A DNA stretch of 64,000 bases from Pseudomonas lalkuanensis (GTDB taxonomy: Bacteria > Pseudomonadota > Gammaproteobacteria > Pseudomonadales > Pseudomonadaceae), in the NCBI RefSeq assembly GCF_008807375.1, contig NZ_CP043311.1, forward strand, positions 1,592,001 to 1,656,000. Reading direction: 5' to 3'. The translations under genes were made by a program, and so were the position numbers. The notes beneath the pieces are model-generated. The model searched no databases. It was not told where the DNA came from and saw only the letters and a list, made by a program, of their open reading frames with translations. Below are positions 44,956-53,641 of this stretch, in pieces (positions within the stretch are counted from its first letter, which is position 1; each line of letters begins with the position of its first letter).

Positions 44956-46491
44956 ATGACCGACAATCTTCTCGATATCCCCGGCTACCTCGTGCACGGA
45001 CGCCTGGGCAAGGGCGGGATGGCCGAGGTTTACCTCGCCACCCAGGAATCCCTCAACCGCAAGGTGGCGGTGAAGGTGCTGGACAGGCTGGACGACGAAG
45101 CCTTCATCGACCGCTTCTTCAGGGAGGCGCGCATGCTCGCGTCCCTGCGCCATCCGTCCATCGTCACCATCCATGACATCGACCGGCTGCCCGACGGTCG
45201 GCCCTATCTCGCCATGGAATTCCTCTCCGGCGGCGATCTCGGCCGGTACAAGGGCCAGGTGCTGGAACCCCTGGAAGCGCTGCGGATCGTCCGGCAGATC
45301 GCCGGAGCCCTGGCGGTGGTACACGACAAGGGGCTGGTTCACCGCGACATCAAGCCGGCCAACATCCTCTTTCGCGACGACGGCACGGCGGTGCTGACCG
45401 ACTTCGGCATTGCCAAGGACCTGGAACTGGACACCGAGCTGACCCAGTTCAACGTCGCCGTCGGCAGCCCGGCTTACAGCAGCCCGGAGCAGGCCCAGTG
45501 CCAGCCGCTGGATGCGCGCAGCGACATCTACAGCCTGGGCGTGATCCTGCTTGAGCTGCTGACTGGCGAGAACCCTTACCGTGGCGCCAACTACGCCGAA
45601 ACCGTGCTCAACCACGTGCAGATGGACCCGCCGCTGCTGCGCCGCGGGCTGTCCGACTACCAGCACGTGATCGACCGCATGCTGGCCAAGGACCCGGACG
45701 AGCGCTTCGCCGATTGCCGCGTGCTGCTGGACAGCCTGACCGAGCTGAGCGACCTCGATCTCGACTTCACCCGCATCGCGCCGGTCGCGCAGCTGGATGG
45801 GGCGAGGCTGAAGTCGAAGCCGACATCTGCGGCCCCGAACCGCTTGCGTGGCCTGCTCTGGGGCCTGGCCGGCCTGATGCTGCTGGTGGTATCCACCGGT
45901 GGTGGCTACTACGTCGTGCTGCGGATGAAAATCGCCGACCTGCTGGAGCTGGGCGAGCAGCGCCTGGTCGAAGGCAAGCTGGTGGAGCCGGCGGCGGACA
46001 ATGCCGACTTCTATTTCCACGAGGTGCTTCGCCTGGACAATGACAACGCCCAGGCGGGCGACGGCCTGCAGCGGGTCCTTGCCGCGCGCGTCGCCAATAT
46101 CCTCACGCTGGCCGAACAGCGCCTGGCCGAGGACAGCCTGCTGCAGCCCGACCAGGACAACGCGGTGTTCTACTTCCAGCAGGTGCTCACCCTGGCTCCG
46201 GGCAACGAGCAGGCCCTGGCTGGGCTGGAGAGGGTGGCGCAGCGCTTCGTCGAGCACAGCGAAGCGGCCTACGGCCGTCGCGAATTCGCCCTGGCCCTGG
46301 AGTACATCGACGCCGGCCTGCAGGTGGCGCCGACCAACCCGACCCTGCTCGAACTCCGCGCCGTCCACGAGCAGCGGGTGAAAAAGGCCACGCGCGCCTC
46401 CACGACCCGGCAGGCCAGGCCGCAGCAGCAGGCGAGGCAGCAGGAAGAGAGCAACCCCATCAAGAAATTCTGGAACCGCCTCTTCAATTAA
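44956..46491 (+). CDS. Transmembrane Ser/Thr protein kinase with C-terminal repeats
   Basis: The 511-residue kinase has an intact catalytic domain (residues about 10-270): the P-loop GRLGKGGMAEVY, VAVKVL (Lys), HRDIKPANILF (catalytic Asp), TDFGIAK and SPAYSSPEQ. One membrane span (LLWGLAGLMLLVVSTGGGYY, near residue 300) leads to a C-terminal domain likely on the periplasmic side, with two to three repeats of about 55 residues (for example IADLLELGEQRLVEGKLVEP and VANILTLAEQRLAEDSLLQP), TPR-like. The C-terminus is Gln/Arg-rich. The following gene codes for an FHA protein, which would bind its phosphorylated targets. Confidence 0.94.
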   Translation: MTDNLLDIPGYLVHGRLGKGGMAEVYLATQESLNRKVAVKVLDRLDDEAFIDRFFREARMLASLRHPSIVTIHDIDRLPDGRPYLAMEFLSGGDLGRYKGQVLEPLEALRIVRQIAGALAVVHDKGLVHRDIKPANILFRDDGTAVLTDFGIAKDLELDTELTQFNVAVGSPAYSSPEQAQCQPLDARSDIYSLGVILLELLTGENPYRGANYAETVLNHVQMDPPLLRRGLSDYQHVIDRMLAKDPDERFADCRVLLDSLTELSDLDLDFTRIAPVAQLDGARLKSKPTSAAPNRLRGLLWGLAGLMLLVVSTGGGYYVVLRMKIADLLELGEQRLVEGKLVEPAADNADFYFHEVLRLDNDNAQAGDGLQRVLAARVANILTLAEQRLAEDSLLQPDQDNAVFYFQQVLTLAPGNEQALAGLERVAQRFVEHSEAAYGRREFALALEYIDAGLQVAPTNPTLLELRAVHEQRVKKATRASTTRQARPQQQARQQEESNPIKKFWNRLFN

Positions 46492-46566
46492 CTGCCAACT
46501 CCAGCAAGGTCAAAGTTGCAGGCACATGGCTATCATTGGCCTGTGCCCTGCCTCCAAGGACCCTAC

Positions 46567-47406
46567 ATGCTCAGGATTCACTTCGCCGATAACCGCCAGG
46601 CGCCCATCTGGCTAGTGGACGAACGCTTCACCATCGGCCAGGACAGCCGCAACAGCCTGGTTCTGACGGAACCGGAGATCAGCCTGTTCCATGCGGAAAT
46701 CCGCCAGGACCATGGCCAGTACTACCTGAGCGATTGCGGCAGCCCCGGTGGCACCTTCGTCAATGGCGAACGCGTCGGCGCGCGCTTCCAGCTGCGTTCC
46801 GACGACCGTGTGCGCATCGGCAACCTCGAACTCCTGCTGGTGGACCCGGCCAAGGCGCGGCCAAAGGCCGAAGCGTCGGCGCGCTGGTTCCTGCAGGTGA
46901 TCAAGGGCGAGCACGAGGGGCAGAAGTTTCACGTCACCGGCTCCATGAGCTTTGGCCGATCGGTGAAATGCGAGCTGTGCTTCAGCGACCTGGAGCTGTC
47001 GCGTCGCCACTGCGAGTTCTTCCTCAAGGACGACGTGCTGGAGGTCAAGGACCTGGCTTCGGCCAACGGCGTGTTCGTCAACCAGCAGAAGGTGAACACC
47101 GCCATGCTCCAGCCCGGCGACCAGGTCCGCATGGGCTCGGTGACCCTGCTGGTGATCGGCCCCAAGGTGACGGCGCCCCAGGTGGTGGACGAAGACGCCA
47201 CGTTGTTCATGCCTGTGGCCCAGCTGCCCAAGGCGTCCGCGCCGCGTACGGCCTCGCGTCAGCCAGTGGCCAACCCGCTGCGGGCGGCGCAGAAGAATGC
47301 CGCCCCGGCTGAAACGGCGCGACAGTCGCCAAACAAGGTGTTGATCGGCGTGTTGCTGCTTGTAGTCGCCGCAGCGGCCGCCTTCGCCGGCAAGACGATG
47401 CTCTGA
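46567..47406 (+). CDS. Double-FHA protein with C-terminal membrane anchor
   Basis: The 279-residue protein has two FHA phosphothreonine-binding domains. FHA1 (residues about 1-95): RFTIGQDSRNSLVL, HAEIRQDH and GGTFVNGERV. FHA2 (about 100-195): MSFGRSVKCELCFSDLELSR, RHCEFF and ASANGVFVNQQKV. A flexible Ala/Pro linker leads to a last membrane span (VLIGVLLLVVAAAAAFAGKT). It is probably the adaptor of the upstream kinase. ATG at 46567 follows CAAGGACCC; an upstream-open 17 codons are not used. It lies 75 bases after the kinase gene. Confidence 0.92.
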   Translation: MLRIHFADNRQAPIWLVDERFTIGQDSRNSLVLTEPEISLFHAEIRQDHGQYYLSDCGSPGGTFVNGERVGARFQLRSDDRVRIGNLELLLVDPAKARPKAEASARWFLQVIKGEHEGQKFHVTGSMSFGRSVKCELCFSDLELSRRHCEFFLKDDVLEVKDLASANGVFVNQQKVNTAMLQPGDQVRMGSVTLLVIGPKVTAPQVVDEDATLFMPVAQLPKASAPRTASRQPVANPLRAAQKNAAPAETARQSPNKVLIGVLLLVVAAAAAFAGKTML

Positions 47407-47526
47407 CCTCCGCTCTTTCGGGACAGCCTGCGATCCTGCAACAGTTCCGTTCGGCCTGCTGAAGGGTGGGCCGCGTTCGGATGAGGGGGAACAGCTGGCA
47501 CGGAGCTCCAGGAGGCGTGCCGCGAA
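47407..47526. repeat. Repeat fragment after the FHA gene
   Basis: CCTGCAACAGTTCCGTTCGGCCTGCTGAAGGG (around 47,433-47,464) is related to CTGCAACGATTCCGTTAGGCCTCCTGAAGGGG in the 26-kb repeat region, apparently the end of the same intergenic element. No gene is seen in this 120-bp gap between convergent genes. Confidence 0.6.
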
Positions 47527-48117
47527 TCAACCCTCGACACCGAACACCTTCGCCAGGTGCTCTTCATAGCGCTGCACATCCGCCGCGATGTTCGGCTGCT
47601 TCATCACATCCACGCAGAGGAAGGTGGGCAGGGCGCTCATGCCGAGGAACTGATTGGCCTTGTGGAAGGGGAAGTACACCGCGTCCACGCCCTTGGCCTC
47701 GAAGAAGTCGGTGGGATCGTCGAACGCCTGCTGCGGCGCATTCCAGGTCAGCGACAGCATGTACTGCTTGCCCTGGATCAGGCCACCGCTGCCGTACTTC
47801 TGCGATGCGTCGGAGCGGGTACGGCCGTCGTTGGCGTAGAGGCTGCCATGACCGGCGGTGAACACCTCGTCCAGGTAGCGCTTCACGGTCCAGGGGGCGC
47901 CCATCCACCAGCCGGGCATCTGGTAGATCACCACGTCGGCCCAGAGCATCTTCTGCACTTCTTCGGCCACGTCGTAGCCACCGTCGATGAAGGTTTCCTT
48001 CACGTCGTAACCGGCGCGGTCGAAGTAGGCCAGCGCGGCTTCATGCAGGGTGGCGTTGTAGCGGCCGTCGGAGTGGGCGAACTTCTTGCCGCCGTTGAGC
48101 AACAGGACTTTTTTCAT
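47527..48117 (-). CDS. mdaB: NAD(P)H-quinone oxidoreductase MdaB-like
   Basis: The 196-residue flavodoxin-fold reductase begins MKKVLLLNGGKKFAHSDGRY. It also contains DVVIYQMPGWWMGAPWTVKR and GHGSLYANDGRTRSD (FAD/FMN contacts). These are MdaB (modulator of drug activity B) features. MdaB reduces quinones in two electrons and protects from oxidative stress. It is divergent from a quinol monooxygenase; in E. coli the pair mdaB-ygiN is adjacent as well. The start at 48117 is preceded by GGAGGCTACTGCC. Confidence 0.92.
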   Translation of the reverse strand: MKKVLLLNGGKKFAHSDGRYNATLHEAALAYFDRAGYDVKETFIDGGYDVAEEVQKMLWADVVIYQMPGWWMGAPWTVKRYLDEVFTAGHGSLYANDGRTRSDASQKYGSGGLIQGKQYMLSLTWNAPQQAFDDPTDFFEAKGVDAVYFPFHKANQFLGMSALPTFLCVDVMKQPNIAADVQRYEEHLAKVFGVEG

Positions 48118-48277
48118 GGCAGTAGCCTCCGTGATTCGATGTGGCGGCAGACTACCGGCGGCACCCTCGCGGAAAAATCCGCATGGGCGCAATTGATACT
48201 TGCTGGAATGTCATGAATTGGAGGCTATGCCTTGAGGTAGGGTTTATAAAACCTTCATTACCCGCAAGGCCATCACC
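48118..48277. promoter_or_regulatory. Divergent promoter with a 13-bp palindrome (mdaB / ygiN-like)
   Basis: GGTTTATAAAACC (48,241-48,253) is a perfect inverted repeat (GGTTT, ATA, AAACC), 25 bases before the monooxygenase ATG, and includes a TATAAA-like -10. It is a candidate operator for a redox regulator. The -35 area may lie at TTGGAGG or TTGATACTT upstream. Confidence 0.55.
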
Positions 48278-48592
48278 ATGACCCAGCCCTACGGCTTCAT
48301 TCTTCATGCCCACACCCGACCCGAGAAGTCCGACGAGTTCGAGGCGCTGTTCCGCGCCTATGTCGAACCCAGCCGAGCGGAGGAGGGCTGCATCGAGTAC
48401 CACATGCTGCGGGATGCCCGGGACCCGAGCCTGTTCATCTTCTATGAGGTCTGGCAAAGCCGCGCCCATCTGGATGTCCACAGTGCGCTGCCGCACATGC
48501 AGCGCTTCCATGAACAGCGCATGGAATTCCTGCAGCGGGATTTCGAAATCCGCGAGATCGAGATGCTCAGTCCATCCTCGGCCCGCTCCTAG
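48278..48592 (+). CDS. Putative quinol monooxygenase (YgiN-like, ABM fold)
   Basis: This is a 104-residue dimeric alpha-beta barrel (ABM) protein: TQPYGFILHAHTRPEKSDEF, YVEPSRAEEGCIEYHMLRDA, FIFYEVWQSRAHLDVHSALP. YgiN of E. coli oxidises menadiol and is encoded beside MdaB. Here it is divergent from mdaB. Cofactor is not visible. Its stop overlaps the stop of the following convergent hydrolase gene by 4 bases. Confidence 0.85.
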   Translation: MTQPYGFILHAHTRPEKSDEFEALFRAYVEPSRAEEGCIEYHMLRDARDPSLFIFYEVWQSRAHLDVHSALPHMQRFHEQRMEFLQRDFEIREIEMLSPSSARS

Positions 48593-49353
48593 AGCGCGTC
48601 GCGGATCAGCCGCAGGTACTCCGGCCGTCCGCCGATGTCGTTGTGCCCCGCGTCGCTGATCACCTCCCGCCGCGCCACCCCTGAACGGAACTGGGCAAAG
48701 AGCTTTTCGCTGCTCCAGCGCGGGATCACCTCGTCGTGCCCGGCGACGATCAGCAGGGTGGGAGCTGTGATGGCCGGGGCGTAGCGCCAGGACTCGTACT
48801 TGTCCTGCAGCATCCAGCGCAGCGGATAGATCGGGAATTGCCGCTGGGCCAGTTCGAGCACGCTGTTATAGGGCGTGACCAGCACCAGGCGCGCCACCGG
48901 ACGCTGGCTGGCCAGGCGGATGGCAACGCCGCTGCCCAGGCTGCGGCCGACCACGGCCACCTCGCCGTGCAGGGCATGCACCTTGTCGAACAGCTCAAGG
49001 GCGTCGTGCTGGATGGCCTCCTCGGCGGGCTTGCCGGTGCTGTCGCCGAACCCCCGGTAGTGCAGCAGGTAGAGCGCGTGGTCGGGGAAGGCTTCGGCGA
49101 AGTCCGGCAGGCTGCGGGAGACATCCTCGGCATTGCCGCCGAAGTAGATCAGCGCCCTGGAACTGGCCAGCGGACGCACGGTGACGACGATCTGCTCATC
49201 GGTCACCGGCAGCATCAGCTGCCGGTCCGGGCCGCCAATGGCGCGTGGCTGCGGGAAGTAGATCAGCGAGCGCTGGAACACCAGGAGCAGCACGCCTACG
49301 CCCAGGTAGAGCGCAAGCGCGATCAGTACGACACCGACCAGACTGCGACTCAT
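48589..49353 (-). CDS. Membrane-anchored alpha/beta-hydrolase
   Basis: The 254-residue protein has an N-terminal hydrophobic span (LVGVVLIALALYLGVGVLLL, residues about 4-25), then an alpha/beta-hydrolase fold similar to the FSH/ABHD13/BEM46 group. The nucleophile elbow is VVGRSLGSGVA (Ser, near 137), the acid AGHDEVIPRWS, and the histidine SDAGHNDIGG. LIYFPQPRAIG follows the span. Substrate unknown; membrane serine hydrolase inferred. Confidence 0.88.
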   Translation of the reverse strand: MSRSLVGVVLIALALYLGVGVLLLVFQRSLIYFPQPRAIGGPDRQLMLPVTDEQIVVTVRPLASSRALIYFGGNAEDVSRSLPDFAEAFPDHALYLLHYRGFGDSTGKPAEEAIQHDALELFDKVHALHGEVAVVGRSLGSGVAIRLASQRPVARLVLVTPYNSVLELAQRQFPIYPLRWMLQDKYESWRYAPAITAPTLLIVAGHDEVIPRWSSEKLFAQFRSGVARREVISDAGHNDIGGRPEYLRLIRDAL

Positions 49354-49398
49354 GGCAGTCCAGCCGGCGAAGATCGCCCGATTGCCCTGATCAAGGGC

Positions 49399-50187
49399 TC
49401 AGAACGCCGAACGGACCACGCCACCATCCACCCGCAGGGCCGCGCCAGTGGTGGCGGAGGATGCTTCCGAGCAGACATACACCACCAGGTTGGCGACTTC
49501 TTCGGGGGTGGCGAAGCGCCTGATGAGGGAACTGGGGCGCGCGGTCTGGAAGAACTCCTTCTCGAACGCCTTGAACGACTGGCCGCCGGACAGTTTCTCG
49601 ACGAATTCCTCCACACCTTCGGAACTGGTCGGGCCCGGCAGCACGGAATTGACCGTCACCCCAGTGCCCGCGCAGCTTTCCGCCAGTCCGCGTGACAGGC
49701 CGAGCTGGGCGATCTTGGTGACGCCGTAGTGGATCATTTCCACGGGGATCTGCACGCCGCTTTCACTGCTGATGAACACCACCCGGCCCCAGTTCTTCGC
49801 CTTCATCTTCGGCAGGTAGGCGCGGGACAGGCGCACGCCGGACATCAGGTTGATGTCGAGGAAGCGCAGCCAGTCCTCGTCCGGGATGTCCTCGAAGGGC
49901 TTGGGATCGAAGATGCCCAGGTTGTTCACCAGCACGTCCACTGCCGGGTAGCGTGCCGTCAGGGCACCGATCTGCGCCGGGTCGGCCAGGTCGCCGGCGA
50001 AGCCTTCCACCCTGGCCTCCGGTTGCGCCGCGAGCAGCCGGGCAATGGCCTCGTCCACCGAAACCTGTGAGCGTCCGTTGACGATCACCCGCGCACCTTC
50101 CCGCGCCAGTCCCTGGGCGATGGCGAAGCCGATGCCCTTGGTCGAACCGGAAACCAGGGCGAGTTTGTTCGAGAGTCTGAAGTCCAT
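49399..50187 (-). CDS. SDR-family oxidoreductase
   Basis: The 262-residue enzyme has an SDR core: GSTKGIGFAIAQGLAREGAR (TGxxxGxG variant with Ser first, near residues 14-33), NNLGIFDPKP, the catalytic Ser in VVFISSESGVQ and Tyr-Lys in IHYGVTKIAQL. The C-terminus reads GAALRVDGGVVRSAF. The cofactor preference cannot be told. It stands alone on the minus strand. Confidence 0.88.
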   Translation of the reverse strand: MDFRLSNKLALVSGSTKGIGFAIAQGLAREGARVIVNGRSQVSVDEAIARLLAAQPEARVEGFAGDLADPAQIGALTARYPAVDVLVNNLGIFDPKPFEDIPDEDWLRFLDINLMSGVRLSRAYLPKMKAKNWGRVVFISSESGVQIPVEMIHYGVTKIAQLGLSRGLAESCAGTGVTVNSVLPGPTSSEGVEEFVEKLSGGQSFKAFEKEFFQTARPSSLIRRFATPEEVANLVVYVCSEASSATTGAALRVDGGVVRSAF

Positions 50188-50361
50188 CGAGGGAATCTCC
50201 GCATGGGAAAAAGCGGCCAGGCATTGCCCGTCTGTTTCCGGGCGAAGAAGCCTGGCACCGAATATCCACGGATTCGGTATAGACGCCCCGAGCGGATTGG
50301 CCAGGTTCCCGGGCCGAAAGCTTTCCTAAGCTGAAAGGGCATGTCCCAGCGAGGTGGTCCC
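50188..50361. promoter_or_regulatory. Divergent region SDR / carboxymuconolactone decarboxylase-like gene
   Basis: These 174 bp must hold both promoters. GCGAGGTGGTCCC before 50362 is the ribosome site that chooses the internal ATG. No operator is clear. Confidence 0.35.
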
Positions 50362-50685
50362 ATGGAACGCAAACACGGTCTCGATACCTACAAGCGCCTG
50401 AAGAAACAGCACCCGGCGTATTTCCAGGCGGTGGAAACCCTCGGCGCCGTGGTGCGCCAGGCCGGCCCCCTGGATGAGCGCAGCCTGCAGCTGATCCAGC
50501 TCGCGGCCGCCGCCGCCGTCCACTCCGAAGGCGCCGTCCACAGTCATACCCGCCGCGCCCTGGAAGCCGGCGCCACCCCCGAACAGATCCACCACGCCCT
50601 GCTGGCACTGACCAGCACCATCGGCTTCCCAACCGTGGTCGCGGCCCTGAGCTGGGCGGGGGATGTGCTGGACGGCGATGAGTAG
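50362..50685 (+). CDS. Carboxymuconolactone decarboxylase-like (AhpD-fold) protein
   Basis: The 107-residue protein shows an AhpD/CMD fold: YKRLKKQHPAYFQAVETLGA, LDERSLQLIQLAAAAAVHSE, GAVHSHTRRALEAGATPEQI. There is no CxxC pair of AhpD-type reductases; the residue set SEGAVHSH occupies that place. It could be a decarboxylase or a reductase with another mechanism. The start ATG at 50362 has GAGGTGG. An ATG at 50341 is less likely. Confidence 0.85.
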   Translation: MERKHGLDTYKRLKKQHPAYFQAVETLGAVVRQAGPLDERSLQLIQLAAAAAVHSEGAVHSHTRRALEAGATPEQIHHALLALTSTIGFPTVVAALSWAGDVLDGDE

Positions 50686-50708
50686 GGGCTTTCCGGGTGC
50701 CGGATTTG

Positions 50709-50785
50709 TGTGGGAGCGATTTCAATCGCGATGCAGGTCGAAGTCCTGCCGGGATTCGCGAATGAATTGGCTCCTACAGGGCGAT
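50709..50785. repeat. REP-type repeat copy (GTGGGAGCGA family), spread form
   Basis: TGTGGGAGCGATTTCAATCG (50,710) and an inverted CGCGAATGAATTGGCTCCTACA (50,757) are degenerate arms around about 30 bases, between convergent genes. Confidence 0.6.
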
Positions 50786-50801
50786 CTGCGCCCGTCACAC
50801 C

Positions 50802-52649
50802 TTACGGCGAACCCGCCCCCTCGGGCTCCTGCTGCTGGAGCATCCACATCTGCGCATAGGTGCCACCGGCTTCGAGCAATTCGCGGTGGGTGCCTTTTTC
50901 GAGCACGCGGCCGGCGTCGAGCACGAGGATCTGGTCGGCATCCATCACGGTGGACAGACGGTGGGCGATGACCAGGGTGGTGCGGCCGACCTGGATGCGG
51001 TCCAGCGCGGTCTGGATGGCCTTTTCCGACTTGGAATCCAGGGCTGAGGTGGCTTCGTCGAAGATCAGGATGGCCGGGTTCTTCAGCAGGGCGCGCGCGA
51101 TGGCTACGCGTTGCTTCTCGCCGCCGGAAAGCTTGAGGCCGCGCTCGCCGACCTGCGTTTCGTAGCCGTCGGGCAGGCGCAGGATGAAGTCGTGGATATG
51201 TGCGGCGCGGGCGGCAGCCTCCACTTCTTCGCGGCTGGCGCCAGGGCGGCCGTAGCTGATGTTGTAGTAGATGGTGTCGTTGAATAGCACCGTGTCCTGG
51301 GGAACGATGCCGATGGCGCTGCGCACCGAGCCCTGGGTCAGTTCGCGCAGGTCCTTGCCGTCGATGCGGATGTGCCCGGCGTCGATGTCGTAGAAGCGGT
51401 AGAGCAGGCGGGCGAGGGTGGATTTGCCCGAGCCGGAATGGCCGACCACCGCCACCGTGCCACCTGGGGGAATCTCGAAGTCCACGCCGTGGAGGATTTC
51501 CCGGCGCGGGTCGTAGCCGAAGTGCACATTCTCGAAGCGCACGCGCGGGCGGCTGGTCTGCAGCGCGATGGCGCCGGGGGCGTCCTGTACGTCCTGGCGT
51601 TCGTCGAGCAGACCGAACAGGCGCTCCATGTTGGTCAGCGCCTGTTTCACCTCGCGGTACATCATCCCCAGCATGAACAGCGGCGCGGAGAGCTGCAGCA
51701 GGTAGGTATTCACCAGCACCAGGTCGCCGATGGTCAGTTCGCCGGCCACCACGCCGGCGGCCGCGCGCCACATCATCGCGGTGACGCCGATGGCGACGAT
51801 GGAGGTCTGGCCCAGGTTGAGCAGCGCCAGGGACTTGGTGGCCTTGACCCGCGCGTTCTCCAGGAAGCGCAGGTTCTCGTCGTAGCGCGCCGACTCGTGG
51901 GCTTCGTTGTTGAAGTACTTCACCGTCTCGTAGTTGAGCAGCGAGTCCACCGCGCGCTCGTTGGCTCGGGTGTCCGCTTCCACGGCCGCGCGGTAATAGC
52001 GGGTGCGCCATTCGGTGACGGCGAAGGTCCAGAGACCGTAGGCCACCAGGGTGCCGAGGGTGATGAAGGCGAAGCCCCAGTCATAGGCCCAGACCAGCAC
52101 GACAGTGACCAGCAGCACCTCCAGCAGGGTCGGCACTATGGTGTAGAGCGTCCAGTCCAGCAGGTCGGAGATGGCGCTGCCGCCGCGCTCGACGTCCCGC
52201 GCTACGCCGCCGGTGCGGCGACCGAGGTGGAACTTCAGGCTGAGCCCGTGCAGGTGCTGGAACACCTTCAGGGTGATCTGCCGCGAGGCGCGGGCCATCA
52301 CGCGGGCGAACACCACCTGGCGCAATTCGGTGAACAGGGTGACGCCGATGCGCGAAGCGCCATAGGCCAGCAGCAGCGCTACCGGCAGCATCAGCAGGCT
52401 GGGCTCGACGTTGAGCTGGTCGACGATCTGCTTGAGGGCGATGGGTACGTAGAGGTTGGCCAGCTTGGCTGCGACGATCAGGCCCAGGGCCAGGGCGATG
52501 CGGCCCACGTATGGCCGCAGGTACGGCAACAGGGTGGCGATCACCGCGGCATCGCCACGGGAGCCAGCCTTGCGCGCGAGGGGCGCGGAACCGTCGTTCC
52601 TGCTGTCGACCGCGTCCTGCGGCGTCGGGTTGTTGTCCAGGGCTGCCAT
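50802..52649 (-). CDS. ABC exporter of the ATM1/HMT1 type
   Basis: The 615-residue half-transporter has six membrane spans and a fused ATPase (Walker A GHSGSGKSTLARLLYRF near residue 403, signature LSGGEKQRVAIA near 508, LIFDEATSALDS, IAHRLST). Membrane-part sequences such as FHLGRRTGGVARDVERGG and LNYETVKYFNNEAHESARYD are ATM1/HMT1 hallmarks (mitochondrial-type exporters for glutathione-linked compounds and heavy metals). The start at 52649 is chosen because of a clean cytosolic N-terminus; the frame is open upstream. A metal or thiol-conjugate export role is inferred. Confidence 0.92.
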   Translation of the reverse strand: MAALDNNPTPQDAVDSRNDGSAPLARKAGSRGDAAVIATLLPYLRPYVGRIALALGLIVAAKLANLYVPIALKQIVDQLNVEPSLLMLPVALLLAYGASRIGVTLFTELRQVVFARVMARASRQITLKVFQHLHGLSLKFHLGRRTGGVARDVERGGSAISDLLDWTLYTIVPTLLEVLLVTVVLVWAYDWGFAFITLGTLVAYGLWTFAVTEWRTRYYRAAVEADTRANERAVDSLLNYETVKYFNNEAHESARYDENLRFLENARVKATKSLALLNLGQTSIVAIGVTAMMWRAAAGVVAGELTIGDLVLVNTYLLQLSAPLFMLGMMYREVKQALTNMERLFGLLDERQDVQDAPGAIALQTSRPRVRFENVHFGYDPRREILHGVDFEIPPGGTVAVVGHSGSGKSTLARLLYRFYDIDAGHIRIDGKDLRELTQGSVRSAIGIVPQDTVLFNDTIYYNISYGRPGASREEVEAAARAAHIHDFILRLPDGYETQVGERGLKLSGGEKQRVAIARALLKNPAILIFDEATSALDSKSEKAIQTALDRIQVGRTTLVIAHRLSTVMDADQILVLDAGRVLEKGTHRELLEAGGTYAQMWMLQQQEPEGAGSP

Positions 52650-52723
52650 CGCCCACCTGCCTTCTGTTACGGAGATGTGGCGACGATACTCCAGTGCCGG
52701 GGAAGGCGCGAAGCGAGTCGTGG

Positions 52724-53641
52724 CTATCGCTGCAGGGAATCGGCCACCCGTTGTACTTGCTGACGGAACCAACGGCGCAACCGATCGGCGTCGGTGCGCT
52801 CATGCCAGATCTGCATCAGTTCAATCCTGGGCAGTGCCAGGGGCAGGGGGTGCATGTGCAGGTCCGGATCGCGCTCCACCGCCTCTTCGGCCAGCGAGCG
52901 CAGGCAGGTGAGCAGCAGGTCGGTCCCCCGGATCAGCCGGGTGGGCGCGATGAAGCTGGACAGCCCTGCGGCTATCCGGCGACTCAGTCCCCTGGCTTGC
53001 AAGGCTCGGTCCACCAGGCCGTCAAGGTCGCCAGTGAGGGTGGTGAGCAGGTGCTCGCACGCGAGGAAGGCGTTCAGATCCATGCCATGGGCCAGGTGCG
53101 CGTTCTCCCGGGAGGCCAGCACCACGAAGTCCTCGCTCAGCAGCCGTTGCTGATGGAAGGTATCTGGCAGGTCGGTATAGAACCCGGCGATAGCCAGGTC
53201 GCAGGTGCCTTTTTCCAGTTCTTCCCGGGGAAGCTGGCCCCGCGTGTTATGGGTGATCAGCACGAGGTTCGGCGCCTGGCTGCGCAGGATCGGCAACAGC
53301 CCGGGCAGCAGCGTCTGCTCCATGTAGTCGGTGCTGTAAAGGTGCAGCCGCTCGGCGCGGGCAAGGAAATCGCGGCCGTCGCAAAGGTCGTAGAAGGCCT
53401 CCAGTTCGCCCACCAGGCTTTGCACCTTGGGCGCCAGCTCATGGGCGCGCGGCGTAGGTGTCAGGCCTCGCGGCGCTCGCACGAACAGTGGATCGCCGAA
53501 CTGGTGGCGTAGCTTGTTCAGCTTGTGGCTCAGTGCTGGCTGGCTCAGTGCCATGCGCTCGGCCGCCAATGAGGCGTTGCGTTCCTGGTAGAGCACGTGA
53601 AAGACCAGCAGCAGGTTCAGGTCCTTCTTGGTGATATTCAT
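52724..53641 (-). CDS. LysR-family regulator (NodD/PcpR-like)
   Basis: The 305-residue regulator has N-terminal MNITKKDLNLLLVFHVLYQE and LSQPALSHKLNKLRHQFGDP (winged helix) with FVRAPRGLTPTPRAHELAPK after it, the NodD/LeuO-like subgroup. It is divergent from a monooxygenase and DJ-1 pair. A T-N11-A palindrome lies between them. The ATG at 53641 is correct because the upstream-open frame crosses the divergent promoter. Confidence 0.92.
   Translation of the reverse strand: MNITKKDLNLLLVFHVLYQERNASLAAERMALSQPALSHKLNKLRHQFGDPLFVRAPRGLTPTPRAHELAPKVQSLVGELEAFYDLCDGRDFLARAERLHLYSTDYMEQTLLPGLLPILRSQAPNLVLITHNTRGQLPREELEKGTCDLAIAGFYTDLPDTFHQQRLLSEDFVVLASRENAHLAHGMDLNAFLACEHLLTTLTGDLDGLVDRALQARGLSRRIAAGLSSFIAPTRLIRGTDLLLTCLRSLAEEAVERDPDLHMHPLPLALPRIELMQIWHERTDADRLRRWFRQQVQRVADSLQR

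Noticed and set aside
44184..47406. Type VI secretion locus
   Set aside because: The phosphatase-kinase-FHA trio is present, but no Tss/Hcp/VgrG-type gene is in the window, so calling it a secretion locus is not supported.
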